DNA of 49,487 nt from Candidatus Flemingiibacterium merdigallinarum (lineage in GTDB: Bacteria > Bacillota > Clostridia > Oscillospirales > CAG-272). The position numbers and the translations under genes are program-made. Numbering within the stretch: the first letter of the stretch is position 1; every line of letters begins with the position of its first letter. Shown here piece by piece: positions 1-9,527 of this stretch. The notes under the pieces are model-generated. The model was not told the DNA's origin. It ran no database searches and saw nothing but the letters and a program-made list of their open reading frames with translations. The stretch lies in NCBI GenBank assembly GCA_904386005.1, contig CAJFKR010000008.1:1-49487 (forward strand). The letters run 5' to 3'.

Positions 1-91
1 AATAACCATATGGTATGATACAATTTAAGCGTAATTTGCTACGTTTATGTGTTGTATTAATACACAGCCTGTCTTGAGAAAGGATTATATC

Positions 92-1537
92 ATGTATCTG
101 ACCAGACTTTACCCCTCACCTAATACATATACCGAGAATTCGGGCGAAGCTTTCATGTTCGGCTCCGAGTGCCGAATTGCACTGCCTGATTGTCTTAGTG
201 ACGCGGAAGTTAAAAATATCGCTGACCTTTTCAGCCGCTTCACGTTTACCGCGTCGAAGGCGAAACTTGTACGCTGCTCCGGCTATACCGCGTTTGTTGG
301 CGACTTCCCTGTTGACGCCGCCCCAGACGCCGGCGAATACTACACCGTCCATTCGGACAAGCGCGGAGCCGTCGTCTCGGCAGTCAGCAAAAAGGCGCTG
401 ATCGAAGGCGTGTCGATGCTCATGCAGCTGATAATCCCCCGCTCGCTCGACGCTGGCTCGGAGGAATTCACTATTACTCCTGTCGACCTTGCCGACCAAC
501 CGTCTATCAAGGTGCGGATGATTCACCTCTGTGTATTCCCCGAGAGCAGTATGTCAACGCTTAAAAAAGCGGTCGCGATGGCCGGTTTCCTCGGCTTCAC
601 GCACGTGATCCTCGAATTCTGGGGTATGCTGAGATATGACATAAACCCGTCGCTGTCTTGGGACAACGCGTTCACCAAGACCGAGATGAAGTCGCTCGTC
701 GAGCTCGCGCAGGGCTGGGGCATGGAGGTTATTCCGATGATAAACCATCTCGGTCACGCCGCGCAATCTCGAGTCGGCATGGGTCGCCACACGATACTAA
801 ACCAGAATCCTCGGATGCAATTGCTGTTCGAGCCGGACGGCTGGACTTGGTGTACAACCAGCAAGAAGGCGAGAGCGCTGCTGTCTGACATACGTTCAGA
901 GCTGATGGAGCTCTGCGGCGACGGAGAATACTTCCATCTCGGATTTGACGAGGCGTATTCGTTCGCTACCTGCCCGAATTGCCGCAAACATGAGCCCTAC
1001 AAGCTGCTTGCCGAGTATATCAACTATCTGTCGGATGATCTTGCAAAATACGGTCGCCGCGGAATTATCTGGCACGATGAGCTTATCAGCTGCAACGACT
1101 TCTCCCCCGAGGAGCGCAAAAATATGGTCGCCAATGGTCAGAGCCACAACACACATCCGGCGCTCGACCTCATCGACCACCGAGTCGTGATTGCCGACTG
1201 GCAGTACAATTATGGAACTGACGCGAACCCCTCGACCGAATACTTCATCAAGAAGGGCTTCGATGTGCTCTGCTGTCCGTGGGACAATCCGTCGAATGTA
1301 AAGGCTCTTTGCAACTCGACGCGCAATACCGGAGCCTTCGGCATAATGATGACCACATGGCATCACCTCCCCGCGTTCATTTCGATGATGCCTCGCTTCG
1401 GCGATTATATGCACAGCGAAAAGCCCGCGCCCTTCCTGCCGATCAGCGAAACAGCCGCGCTGCTGCGCAAGGTCTATCCCGAGGCTATTCAGACCTTCGA
1501 GGAATCGGGCTGGCGCCGCTGCGAAGTTGACGACTGA
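92..1537 (+). CDS. GH20-like beta-N-acetylhexosaminidase
   Basis: ORF with catalytic-type motif HLGFDEAY (GH20 HxGxDE); RBS AGAAAGGA 8 nt upstream of ATG at 92, preferred over ORF start 47. Confidence 0.78.
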   Translation: MYLTRLYPSPNTYTENSGEAFMFGSECRIALPDCLSDAEVKNIADLFSRFTFTASKAKLVRCSGYTAFVGDFPVDAAPDAGEYYTVHSDKRGAVVSAVSKKALIEGVSMLMQLIIPRSLDAGSEEFTITPVDLADQPSIKVRMIHLCVFPESSMSTLKKAVAMAGFLGFTHVILEFWGMLRYDINPSLSWDNAFTKTEMKSLVELAQGWGMEVIPMINHLGHAAQSRVGMGRHTILNQNPRMQLLFEPDGWTWCTTSKKARALLSDIRSELMELCGDGEYFHLGFDEAYSFATCPNCRKHEPYKLLAEYINYLSDDLAKYGRRGIIWHDELISCNDFSPEERKNMVANGQSHNTHPALDLIDHRVVIADWQYNYGTDANPSTEYFIKKGFDVLCCPWDNPSNVKALCNSTRNTGAFGIMMTTWHHLPAFISMMPRFGDYMHSEKPAPFLPISETAALLRKVYPEAIQTFEESGWRRCEVDD

Positions 1538-1552
1538 CACAACATAATAAAA

Positions 1553-1584
1553 AACGGTCTCCGTGTCAAAAACGGGGACCGCAG
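1553..1584 (-). terminator. Rho-independent terminator of HydG-like gene
   Basis: minus strand CGGTCCCCGT-TTTTGAC-ACGGAGACCG followed by TTTTTTATT. Confidence 0.75.
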
Positions 1585-1598
1585 TTGTTTCGCTAATA

Positions 1599-2702
1599 TC
1601 AAAATCTGAATCCGCGCTCGCCGCCGCGTATCTGCTTCATGGCAAGTGCCAGTTGGTCGCGTATCTGCTTATTGCCAATTCCGTAGAGACGATTCAGAAT
1701 CAGATCGGTGGCGGCGATTCGTGTCTCGCGCGAAGCGTGATCGGCGACAAATTCACGCAGTGATATCAAACTGTTCAAATAGCAATAGTTGTAAAGCTGT
1801 TTGTCAGCACAGAGATCCGCGTATTCGCCCGAGTATCTGTCACAGGCGACGCAAGCGGCACAGAGACCGGACAGAATATGTGCGTCTGTAAGCCGTTTAA
1901 CCACATCGTCTAAAGCCTTTATCGCCTCGCCTGAAAGATACACAAGCGATACTCCCGCTTTGGCAAAATCGACGACATCGTTAGTTGTACCAAGCTCAAT
2001 ACCGATTTTCGCGAACGGCAGCGAGATCGCAAGCAGCGCGCAGAAGCGTATCAATGCAGCCTTGTCTGTATTTGATGCCGGACATACCCGAATCCCGGCA
2101 ATATACAGCTTGTCCGGCTGACCTTCCGACTCGGCGCACAGCTCAAGTGTCTGCCGCAGTGCCGCCGCAGGATCGCCGCTCAATTCAATGTCTAAACCGA
2201 TGAGCTTGTATCCGGCAGCTTTCACATTTGCGAAGCTGTTCTGTACATCCCCTCGCTCGAAACCGGCACTGATATTTGCGAAGCAGAGTTCCGCGCCCAG
2301 TTCGTGCAAATCGTTCAGTCCGGCGTCGAACGACTGCGCACCCAGTTCGATACAGCCACAGTGATCTTCATCAAATTGTTTGGCTGCCGATGAAACCGCC
2401 TCACGGTCTTTGTCGATATCGCCGGACAATTTGATATGGAGACGCTTGTGTCCACACTCGGCGGCACGTTTGATCTCAGCTTCAAATGATTTCGCGCCCT
2501 CGACCTGTATAGACGCGGCAATAGTAACGCTCTCGGAGAAAATGTCCCGTTTGAGCGCGGCAGCCACATCTGTCAGATGTTCTGTGGCACAGTCGCTGTC
2601 GGCAAACATCGATACAGCCTCATCCGGATTCAATCCGGTGAAGTTTTCAACCCGTTTGAACAGCTCCGATTTGTCATAAGCGTTTTGCTTGTTATTTTCC
2701 AT
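1599..2702 (-). CDS. HydG-like (radical SAM ThiH/HydG family) protein lacking the CX3CX2C motif; C-terminal CX2CX22C retained
   Basis: C-terminus CAACVACDRYSGEYADLCADKQLYNYCYLNSLISLREFVADHAS..ETR..ERGFRF is collinear with the HydG C-terminal domain; start MENNK has RBS GCGAGGA. Confidence 0.7.
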   Translation of the reverse strand: MENNKQNAYDKSELFKRVENFTGLNPDEAVSMFADSDCATEHLTDVAAALKRDIFSESVTIAASIQVEGAKSFEAEIKRAAECGHKRLHIKLSGDIDKDREAVSSAAKQFDEDHCGCIELGAQSFDAGLNDLHELGAELCFANISAGFERGDVQNSFANVKAAGYKLIGLDIELSGDPAAALRQTLELCAESEGQPDKLYIAGIRVCPASNTDKAALIRFCALLAISLPFAKIGIELGTTNDVVDFAKAGVSLVYLSGEAIKALDDVVKRLTDAHILSGLCAACVACDRYSGEYADLCADKQLYNYCYLNSLISLREFVADHASRETRIAATDLILNRLYGIGNKQIRDQLALAMKQIRGGERGFRF

Positions 2703-2740
2703 AATAATATCCTCGCTTGATTCCACTGTTATTTTATAAT

Positions 2741-2769
2741 ATTATAACATAAATCTTCGTCAAATGCAA
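2741..2769 (-). promoter_or_regulatory. sigma-A type promoter for HydG-like gene
   Basis: minus strand TTGCAT-17 nt-TATAAT. Confidence 0.6.
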
Positions 2770-2813
2770 CCGCATTGGCGTCAAATATATTGATTAAAGG
2801 ATGGCGAATCGTA

Positions 2814-3920
2814 ATGAAAAAATTAAGAATCGGCTTTGTCGGCGTCGGATGCATCAGCGGCATCTACCTTGAAAATATCACGAAGCTCTTCCGCGAAATC
2901 GAGATTGCCGGTGTCTGCGACCTTGTCCGCGAAAAGTCGGAGAACGCCGCGAAGAACTACCCGATACCGAAGATTTACAACGATATGTACGAGCTTTTCG
3001 CCGACCCGGATGTCGATATCGTGCTGAATATCACGCGTCCTGCCGACCATTACGAGGTCACGCGCGCCGCGCTGCTCGCCGGCAAGCACGTCTACTCGGA
3101 GAAGCCGCTCGCGGCTGAGTTCAGTCAAGGACTCGAGCTGGTGAAGCTCGCGAACGAAAAGGGACTGATGCTCGGCGGCGCGCCCGATACCTTCCTCGGC
3201 GCCGGACTCGAGACCTGCCGCCGCCTCATTGACGACGGCTACATCGGCAAACCTATCGGCTGTGCGGCAAGGATGGTCGGTCACGGACCTGAGTCATGGC
3301 ATCCCGACCCAGAATTTTTCTACAAGCCGGGCGGCGGTCCGATGATGGACATGGGGCCTTATTACATCACCGCGCTTGTCAATATGCTCGGTCGCGTAAA
3401 GTCGGTCTGCGGCATGACGAACATCTCCTATCCTGAGCGCACCTGCACCTGCAAGGAGCATTTCGGCGAAAAAATCACAGTCGAGACCCCGACATCGATA
3501 AACGGCATTTTGCAATTCGAGTCAGGCGCGATGGGAAGCATATACACCACATTCGACGTAGACCATACGAGTGGAGTCGCGCTCGAGGTATACGGCTCGG
3601 AGGGCACGCTCTACTGTCCCGACCCGAACACGTTCGGCGGCGAGGTAAGGCTGCTGCGCCACGGTCAGCGCGAACCTAAAGCTGTTCCCCTGCTTTACAA
3701 GTATGAGGGAAACAGCCGCGCACTCGGGCTGGCCGACATGGCAAAAGCGATAGCGACCGGACGAGCACCGCGTGCCGGCTGTCAGCAGACCCTGCACGTT
3801 CTCGAAGTAATTACGTCGATTATCAAGAGCGGCGAGACTCACGAATTCATCAACCTCACGACCGACTACAAGCGTCCCGAGCCGATGGTCTGGTCGGAGC
3901 TTGACGGAATCCTTGACTGA
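2814..3920 (+). CDS. Gfo/Idh/MocA family oxidoreductase
   Basis: N-terminal GFVGVGCISGIYLENI Rossmann motif, EKPLAAEF motif; internal ATG at 2814 chosen. Confidence 0.85.
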   Translation: MKKLRIGFVGVGCISGIYLENITKLFREIEIAGVCDLVREKSENAAKNYPIPKIYNDMYELFADPDVDIVLNITRPADHYEVTRAALLAGKHVYSEKPLAAEFSQGLELVKLANEKGLMLGGAPDTFLGAGLETCRRLIDDGYIGKPIGCAARMVGHGPESWHPDPEFFYKPGGGPMMDMGPYYITALVNMLGRVKSVCGMTNISYPERTCTCKEHFGEKITVETPTSINGILQFESGAMGSIYTTFDVDHTSGVALEVYGSEGTLYCPDPNTFGGEVRLLRHGQREPKAVPLLYKYEGNSRALGLADMAKAIATGRAPRAGCQQTLHVLEVITSIIKSGETHEFINLTTDYKRPEPMVWSELDGILD

Positions 3921-3930
3921 GATATACGAC

Positions 3931-3956
3931 AACCGCGATTGAATCGCGGTTTTTTA
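3931..3956 (+). terminator. terminator after Gfo/Idh gene
   Basis: AACCGCGATTgAATCGCGGTTTTTT. Confidence 0.8.
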
Positions 3957-4052
3957 TGTAAACTGACAGTTGCGCAAATTGATTATGAAATTTGGTGGCG
4001 TATTATTCCATAATCGGGTATAATAAAGAAAATCAAACATGGAGGTGTCCTG

Positions 4053-5468
4053 ATGAAACGCGCAATCATTCTCTGCTGCCTCTGTACACTCTCGCTCATT
4101 AGCTGCGGCAGCCAGAACCAATCTATTGAAACTACCACCGTAGTTGATACCACAATCGGCGAAACCAAACCGGTAATACCGGTCAAGGATTTTGGTGGAG
4201 AGACAATTACCATTTATGCAAGAGACGACCTCAAAGGCAACGAGTGGAACGTCTCTGACATCGACGCCGAAGTTGAGACCGGCGAGCCGATTAATGACGC
4301 GGTATATCGCCGCAATTCGAATATTATGGACCGATATAACATCAAGCTCGAAATTGTCCGAAGCGGGGCAATGTTTTCGGTCGATACAGTACGAAACGTC
4401 GTGCTCTCCGGCGACGACATTTACGACGCTCTAATGCTTGCGGGCTATGACATGACGGCTCTGACCCAGGAAAAGATGCTGTATAACCTGCTGTCACTCG
4501 AAAATATCAATCCATACGCGTCTTACTGGAACCCGACGCTCTCCGAAAGTCTGACTCTCGAAAACAAGCTTTACGCCGCTATCGGCGATATCAGTACTAT
4601 CGATAATCGAGCTGTCCGCTGCCTGTATTTCAACAAAGACCTGTTTGACAGCTACAACCTCGAATATCCCTACCAATCGGTTCTTGATGGAAATTGGACA
4701 TATGAGGACTTCTTTTCACTGGTAGCGATGGGCAACGCCGACCTCGACGGAAACAGCGTATACGACGAAAATGATCAGTATGGACTGTTCGTTCAGTCCT
4801 CACTCGGCATGAATTTATACTATGCTTCGGGACTGAGCTACATAAACAAGAGCGATGAGGGGCTGCTTGTGCCCGAGTTTACTGGAGAAAAAGCGGTCGA
4901 AATCATGCAGGACATCAGTGACTTGATAGCTTCAAACAAGAGCAGCATTGCATGGAGCGATGATTTTCAGAAATACATGACTTTGTTTTCCGAAAACAAA
5001 GGATTATTCTACGCCGAGGTGCTCTACTTCACTGAATATTTCCGTCAATATGATTTCAACTTCGGAATACTGCCTATGCCAAAATATGACGAAAACCAAG
5101 AGAACTACCAGCAGTTTGCCGACGGAAGCTGCGTCAATCTTTGCGGTATACCAATAACGAATAACTCTCCAGAGGACGCCGCGCTGATACTTGAAGCGCT
5201 CTCCGCTGAATCGGTCGAGCTCCTGACTCCGGCATATTACGATGTCTGCCTTATCGGCAAGCAAATACGTGACGACGAGTCTCGCGATATGCTCGATATT
5301 ATATTCAATTCATATGTCGTCGATTACGGAAATCTGCTGCAGCTTTCGGTTTGCTATACACTGAACAATGCTATGATAAATGGTTCAAACGTCGCTTCAA
5401 TAGTCGAAAGCCAGCGCTCACAGACCGAATCATTGTTAAACGATTACAATGAATTGATGACAGAATAA
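4053..5468 (+). CDS. extracellular solute-binding lipoprotein
   Basis: lipobox LISCG; RBS GGAGG; DLDGNSVYDENDQYG loop typical of SBP family. Confidence 0.8.
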   Translation: MKRAIILCCLCTLSLISCGSQNQSIETTTVVDTTIGETKPVIPVKDFGGETITIYARDDLKGNEWNVSDIDAEVETGEPINDAVYRRNSNIMDRYNIKLEIVRSGAMFSVDTVRNVVLSGDDIYDALMLAGYDMTALTQEKMLYNLLSLENINPYASYWNPTLSESLTLENKLYAAIGDISTIDNRAVRCLYFNKDLFDSYNLEYPYQSVLDGNWTYEDFFSLVAMGNADLDGNSVYDENDQYGLFVQSSLGMNLYYASGLSYINKSDEGLLVPEFTGEKAVEIMQDISDLIASNKSSIAWSDDFQKYMTLFSENKGLFYAEVLYFTEYFRQYDFNFGILPMPKYDENQENYQQFADGSCVNLCGIPITNNSPEDAALILEALSAESVELLTPAYYDVCLIGKQIRDDESRDMLDIIFNSYVVDYGNLLQLSVCYTLNNAMINGSNVASIVESQRSQTESLLNDYNELMTE

Positions 5469-5474
5469 ACTTAA

Positions 5475-5506
5475 GCCGACCGCGGTAAACGCGGTCGGCT
5501 GTTTTT
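5475..5506 (+). terminator. terminator after solute-binding protein
   Basis: GCCGACCGCG-GTAAA-CGCGGTCGGC then TGTTTTT. Confidence 0.85.
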
Positions 5507-6381
5507 CACAAATTTATCACTATAATCGCGGCGATGCCGATAATAATGCCGATTTTTCCCATAAACGTCGTCCGTTCACGCAGGACAAGCATCGCCCAGA
5601 GCGTGACAAAAACCATCGTGCCGCCCTGTACAAACGGGAAAAGATACGAGCTCGCGATCCGTCCGGACAGATACGAGACGACGACATTTCCGCCGCCGGT
5701 GCCAAGTGCGACTAACGTCAGCGGTACAAGCCCGCGTTTCAGCATTTTGAAATTATCAGCGCGTACTTCCTTTTTTCCGGTCAAAAATATCACAACGGCG
5801 ATTATCACCATGACTAAAAACGCGCAAAAGAGCAGCGCGATTGTGTCGGACAGCTCCGCGTCTCCGATGAAACGCTGGTGCAGCGTAATCAGCACCGAAA
5901 GACTTCCGTTGCATAGCCACGTCAGAAAACAGAGCGGCAACCACGCGCGATTTGCTTTATTTCCCCGCTCGCCGCCAAATACCGTGATACAGAGAAAAGC
6001 CGCTAAAAACAGCAGTATACCTATCTGCACCGGCAGAGTGAAAGGCTCCTTCCAGAATATCAGTCCGACCGCCGCCGGTATCAGCATACTTGCCGAGAAG
6101 AAAAAGCCGGTGTATGAAAGCGGTCCCGACTGCATCGCGAAATAGTAGACCGCGAGCGTCACCATGAACATTACGCCGACGATCACGCCGAATCCGAGGG
6201 TTACGGGCGCGATTTTTGTCCGCGTGAACAGCAGCACGATTCCGGTCGCCGCGGCGATTATCACAGCCGACGCGCCGGTCGTCAACAGATTTTCACGCAG
6301 CGAGTTTACCTCTATCTTTTTTAACGCCGCGCTCTGAATGCCGAACAGCAGTATTGAAACTGCGATCAATAAAATTTCCAT
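5506..6381 (-). CDS. EamA/DMT-type multi-TM transporter
   Basis: about 10 hydrophobic segments, terminal VTLWAMLVLRERTTFMGKIGIIIGIAAI EamA-like pattern. Confidence 0.75.
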   Translation of the reverse strand: MEILLIAVSILLFGIQSAALKKIEVNSLRENLLTTGASAVIIAAATGIVLLFTRTKIAPVTLGFGVIVGVMFMVTLAVYYFAMQSGPLSYTGFFFSASMLIPAAVGLIFWKEPFTLPVQIGILLFLAAFLCITVFGGERGNKANRAWLPLCFLTWLCNGSLSVLITLHQRFIGDAELSDTIALLFCAFLVMVIIAVVIFLTGKKEVRADNFKMLKRGLVPLTLVALGTGGGNVVVSYLSGRIASSYLFPFVQGGTMVFVTLWAMLVLRERTTFMGKIGIIIGIAAIIVINL

Positions 6382-6420
6382 AGCTGAATATTAATGGCGC
6401 TGTCAGGATGTCCCAATATG

Positions 6421-7335
6421 TCAGCTATTACCCATCAGCTTGACCATGACCGCTTTCTGCGCGTGCAGACGGTTCTCGGCCTCCTCGAATATCTCGTTTG
6501 CGTGAGCCTCGAATACCTCGGCGGTGATCTCCTCGCCGCGGTGAGCCGGCAGGCAGTGCTGAACCATTGCGTCCTTGGCAGCGACGCTCAAAAGCTCATC
6601 GTTTATCTGATAGCCCTTGAACGCTATTCTGCGCTTCTCGGCCTCGCCCTCCTGACCCATCGACGCCCATACGTCGGTGAACAGCACGTCCGCGTCCTTA
6701 GCGGCTTCGAATATGTCTCCGGTCAGCTTGAAGCTGTCGCCGTAACCGGCGGCAAAGTCGAGCACCTGCTTGTCGGGGTGGTAGTCGACCGGACAAGCCG
6801 CCGATACCTTCATGCCTACTGTCAGACCGCCGACAATCAGCGAGTTCGCCATGTTATTGCCGTCGCCGATGTAGCACATCTTCAGCCCGTCAAAGCCGCC
6901 CTTGAACTCGCGGATAGTCATAAGGTCGGCAAGTACCTGGCAGGGATGGCAGTAGTCGGTAAGTCCGTTGATAATCGGTATGTCGGCGTATTTCGCGAGG
7001 TCCTCTACCTCCTTCTGCGCGAAGGTGCGAATCATGATGCCGTCGAGATAGCGTGCGAGTACGCGCGCGGTGTCCTCAACCGGCTCGCCGCGTCCGATCT
7101 GCAAATCGCGGCTCGACAGAAACAAAGCCTGACCGCCGAGCTGGTACATTCCGGCTTCAAACGAGACGCGTGTGCGGGTCGACGCCTTCTGGAAGATCAT
7201 TCCGAGCGTTTTACCGGCGAGCAGCTTGTGCTCGATGCCGTTCTTGCGCTCATATTTGAGCTGCGACGCGAGATTTAGTATATCGATTATGTCCTCTTTC
7301 GTGAGGTCAGCCATTTTCAGAAGATCATTTTTCAT
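6421..7335 (-). CDS. argF: ornithine carbamoyltransferase
   Basis: KASTRTRVSFEAGMYQLGG, HCLPAHRGEEI motifs; RBS GGAAAGGA. Confidence 0.96.
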   Translation of the reverse strand: MKNDLLKMADLTKEDIIDILNLASQLKYERKNGIEHKLLAGKTLGMIFQKASTRTRVSFEAGMYQLGGQALFLSSRDLQIGRGEPVEDTARVLARYLDGIMIRTFAQKEVEDLAKYADIPIINGLTDYCHPCQVLADLMTIREFKGGFDGLKMCYIGDGNNMANSLIVGGLTVGMKVSAACPVDYHPDKQVLDFAAGYGDSFKLTGDIFEAAKDADVLFTDVWASMGQEGEAEKRRIAFKGYQINDELLSVAAKDAMVQHCLPAHRGEEITAEVFEAHANEIFEEAENRLHAQKAVMVKLMGNS

Positions 7336-7385
7336 AGGTTATTCCTTTCCGGTTGGTCATATGTAGTATGTACGGTATCAAGCTG

Positions 7386-8564
7386 TTATTTCAATACATC
7401 GGCGAGGATTGCGACACCCTTGTCGATTTCGTCATAGCTAATCGTGAGCGGCGGCAGCAGACGGATCACGTCGCTTCCGGCGGTCAGCACCAGCAGCCCC
7501 TTGTCGGCGCAGTCGTGTAAATAGTCCTTTGGATTGCCCGAAACTTGGAAACCTATCATCAAGCCCTTGCCGCGGACGCCGACGACCTTACTCGGCGAAT
7601 AGGACATTAACTTGTCGCAGAGATATTTGCCTTTCTTCGTCACCTCATCGAGAAACTCGGGTTTCGAGACGCGCTCAAGCACATTCAGCGCGCCCGCGCA
7701 GACGACTGGATTCGAACCGAACGTCGTGCCGTGCATACCCGAACCGAGCGTGTCGCAGCACTTCTCGCCCGCGATGAATACACCGATAGGCAGTCCGCCG
7801 CCAAGTCCTTTCGCGAGCGTCATGATATCCGGCTTCACGCCGAAATACTCGTGCGCAAAGAATTTGCCGGTACGACCGATACCGGTCTGTACCTCGTCGA
7901 ATATCAGCAGAATGTCGTGCTCGTCACAGAGTGCGCGAAGCTTCTTGACATAGTCAATGTCAAGTACGTTTACTCCGCCCTCGCCCTGAATCGGCTCGGC
8001 GATGACCGCGCAGACGTCGTCGGTGCAGGCGGCGGCAATCGCGTCGTAATCGTTCGCCGGGACATACTTGAAGCCCTCGGTGAACGGGTAGAAATACTGG
8101 TGGAACACATCCTGTCCGGTCGCGGCGAGCGTAGTTATAGTGCGTCCGTGGAATGAGCTCTTCAGCGAAACAATCGTGCTCCGACCGTCCTTGTATTTGT
8201 CGTATGAATATTTGCGCGCGAGCTTAATCGCGCCCTCGTTCGCCTCAGCTCCTGAGTTGCCGAAGAACACCTTCGACATTCCCGACAGCTCGACAAGCCA
8301 TTTTGCGACCAGTCCGGCGTTCTCACAGTAGTAGTAGTTGCACATATGCTGGAGCTTTGTGAGCTGCGCCTCAACGGCTGCGATCCATTCGTCGTCGCAG
8401 TAGCCAAGCGAGTTTACGCCGATACCGCTTGTGAAATCTATAAATGTCTTGCCGTCAGCGTCGACCATCGTCGCGTTTTTGCCTTTCATCGGCGCAATCG
8501 GCAGTCTGCCATAGGTCGCCATTATATATTCATGGTCGAGCGCCATGATTTCATTATTATTCAT
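7386..8564 (-). CDS. argD: acetylornithine aminotransferase
   Basis: PLP-binding region LIFDEVQTGIGRTGKFFAHE, TLAKGLGGG. Confidence 0.95.
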   Translation of the reverse strand: MNNNEIMALDHEYIMATYGRLPIAPMKGKNATMVDADGKTFIDFTSGIGVNSLGYCDDEWIAAVEAQLTKLQHMCNYYYCENAGLVAKWLVELSGMSKVFFGNSGAEANEGAIKLARKYSYDKYKDGRSTIVSLKSSFHGRTITTLAATGQDVFHQYFYPFTEGFKYVPANDYDAIAAACTDDVCAVIAEPIQGEGGVNVLDIDYVKKLRALCDEHDILLIFDEVQTGIGRTGKFFAHEYFGVKPDIMTLAKGLGGGLPIGVFIAGEKCCDTLGSGMHGTTFGSNPVVCAGALNVLERVSKPEFLDEVTKKGKYLCDKLMSYSPSKVVGVRGKGLMIGFQVSGNPKDYLHDCADKGLLVLTAGSDVIRLLPPLTISYDEIDKGVAILADVLK

Positions 8565-8633
8565 TGCAAAATTCTGCCTTTCGTATAGTCTGACTATTAA
8601 TCATACCGCCGGATATCTGACGCCGACGTGAAA

Positions 8634-9497
8634 TCAAAGCTTGAACAGTGTACCGATACCTTCATCGGACAGCATTTCTATAAGTATCGAGTGAGGTATA
8701 CGACCGTCGAGAATGACCGTGTGGCTGATACCGCCGCGCACCGCGTCGACGCAGCATTCGACCTTCGGAATCATGCCGCCGCTGATTATACCAGCGTCGA
8801 TGAGTCCCTGAACCTCGTCTATGCGTATCTCGGGGATTAATGTCGACTCGTCCTTCGAGTCGCGCATAACTCCGCGCGTGTCGGTCAGCAGCATCAGATT
8901 CTGCGCGCCGAGCGCGATCGCTATTTTGCAGGCTGCCGTGTCGGCGTTGATGTTGTAGACCGGACTGTCGGAGTCGCCATACGCGACGGTCGAAACAACC
9001 GGAATGTAGCCCGAGTCGATGTTGTCGCGGATTATCGACGCGTCTACCTCGTAGATGTCGCCGACATTGCCGTAATCGTATTCGCCTTTCAGCTTCTTTG
9101 CCTTGATAAGACCGCCGTCGATTCCGCAGAGTCCGACCGCGCGACCTCCGATCTGTTCGATTTTGTTGACTAAATCCTTGTTTGTCTTTCCCGCGAGCAC
9201 CATTTGTACAATGTCGATAGTCTCGTCGTCGGTATAACGCAATCCGTTGATGAACTTCGACTCCTTGCCGATTTTCTTCAGCATCTGCGATATCTCCGGT
9301 CCGCCGCCGTGAACCAATACGGTGTTGATTCCGACCAGCGACAACAGTACGATGTCGGATATAACCGCCTCTTTTAAGTCCTCGTTGACCATAGCGTTGC
9401 CGCCGTATTTGATTACGACCGTCTTGCCGGTATATTTTTGAATGTATGGCAGCGCCTGTATCAGCACCGCAGCCTTGTCATGATTCGATATGATCAT
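8634..9497 (-). CDS. argB: acetylglutamate kinase
   Basis: VIKYGGNAM, LVHGGGPEIS motifs. Confidence 0.96.
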   Translation of the reverse strand: MIISNHDKAAVLIQALPYIQKYTGKTVVIKYGGNAMVNEDLKEAVISDIVLLSLVGINTVLVHGGGPEISQMLKKIGKESKFINGLRYTDDETIDIVQMVLAGKTNKDLVNKIEQIGGRAVGLCGIDGGLIKAKKLKGEYDYGNVGDIYEVDASIIRDNIDSGYIPVVSTVAYGDSDSPVYNINADTAACKIAIALGAQNLMLLTDTRGVMRDSKDESTLIPEIRIDEVQGLIDAGIISGGMIPKVECCVDAVRGGISHTVILDGRIPHSILIEMLSDEGIGTLFKL

Positions 9498-9527
9498 TGT
9501 CGTATTCCTTTGAAATGTGATTTTCTG

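Noticed and set aside
8562-8586. argD leader as another SD-hairpin-AUG case (AAAGGCAGAATTTTGCAATG)
   Set aside because: Only a 4-bp stem with a G-U pair; spacing of about 12 nt is near normal, so left out of the main list.
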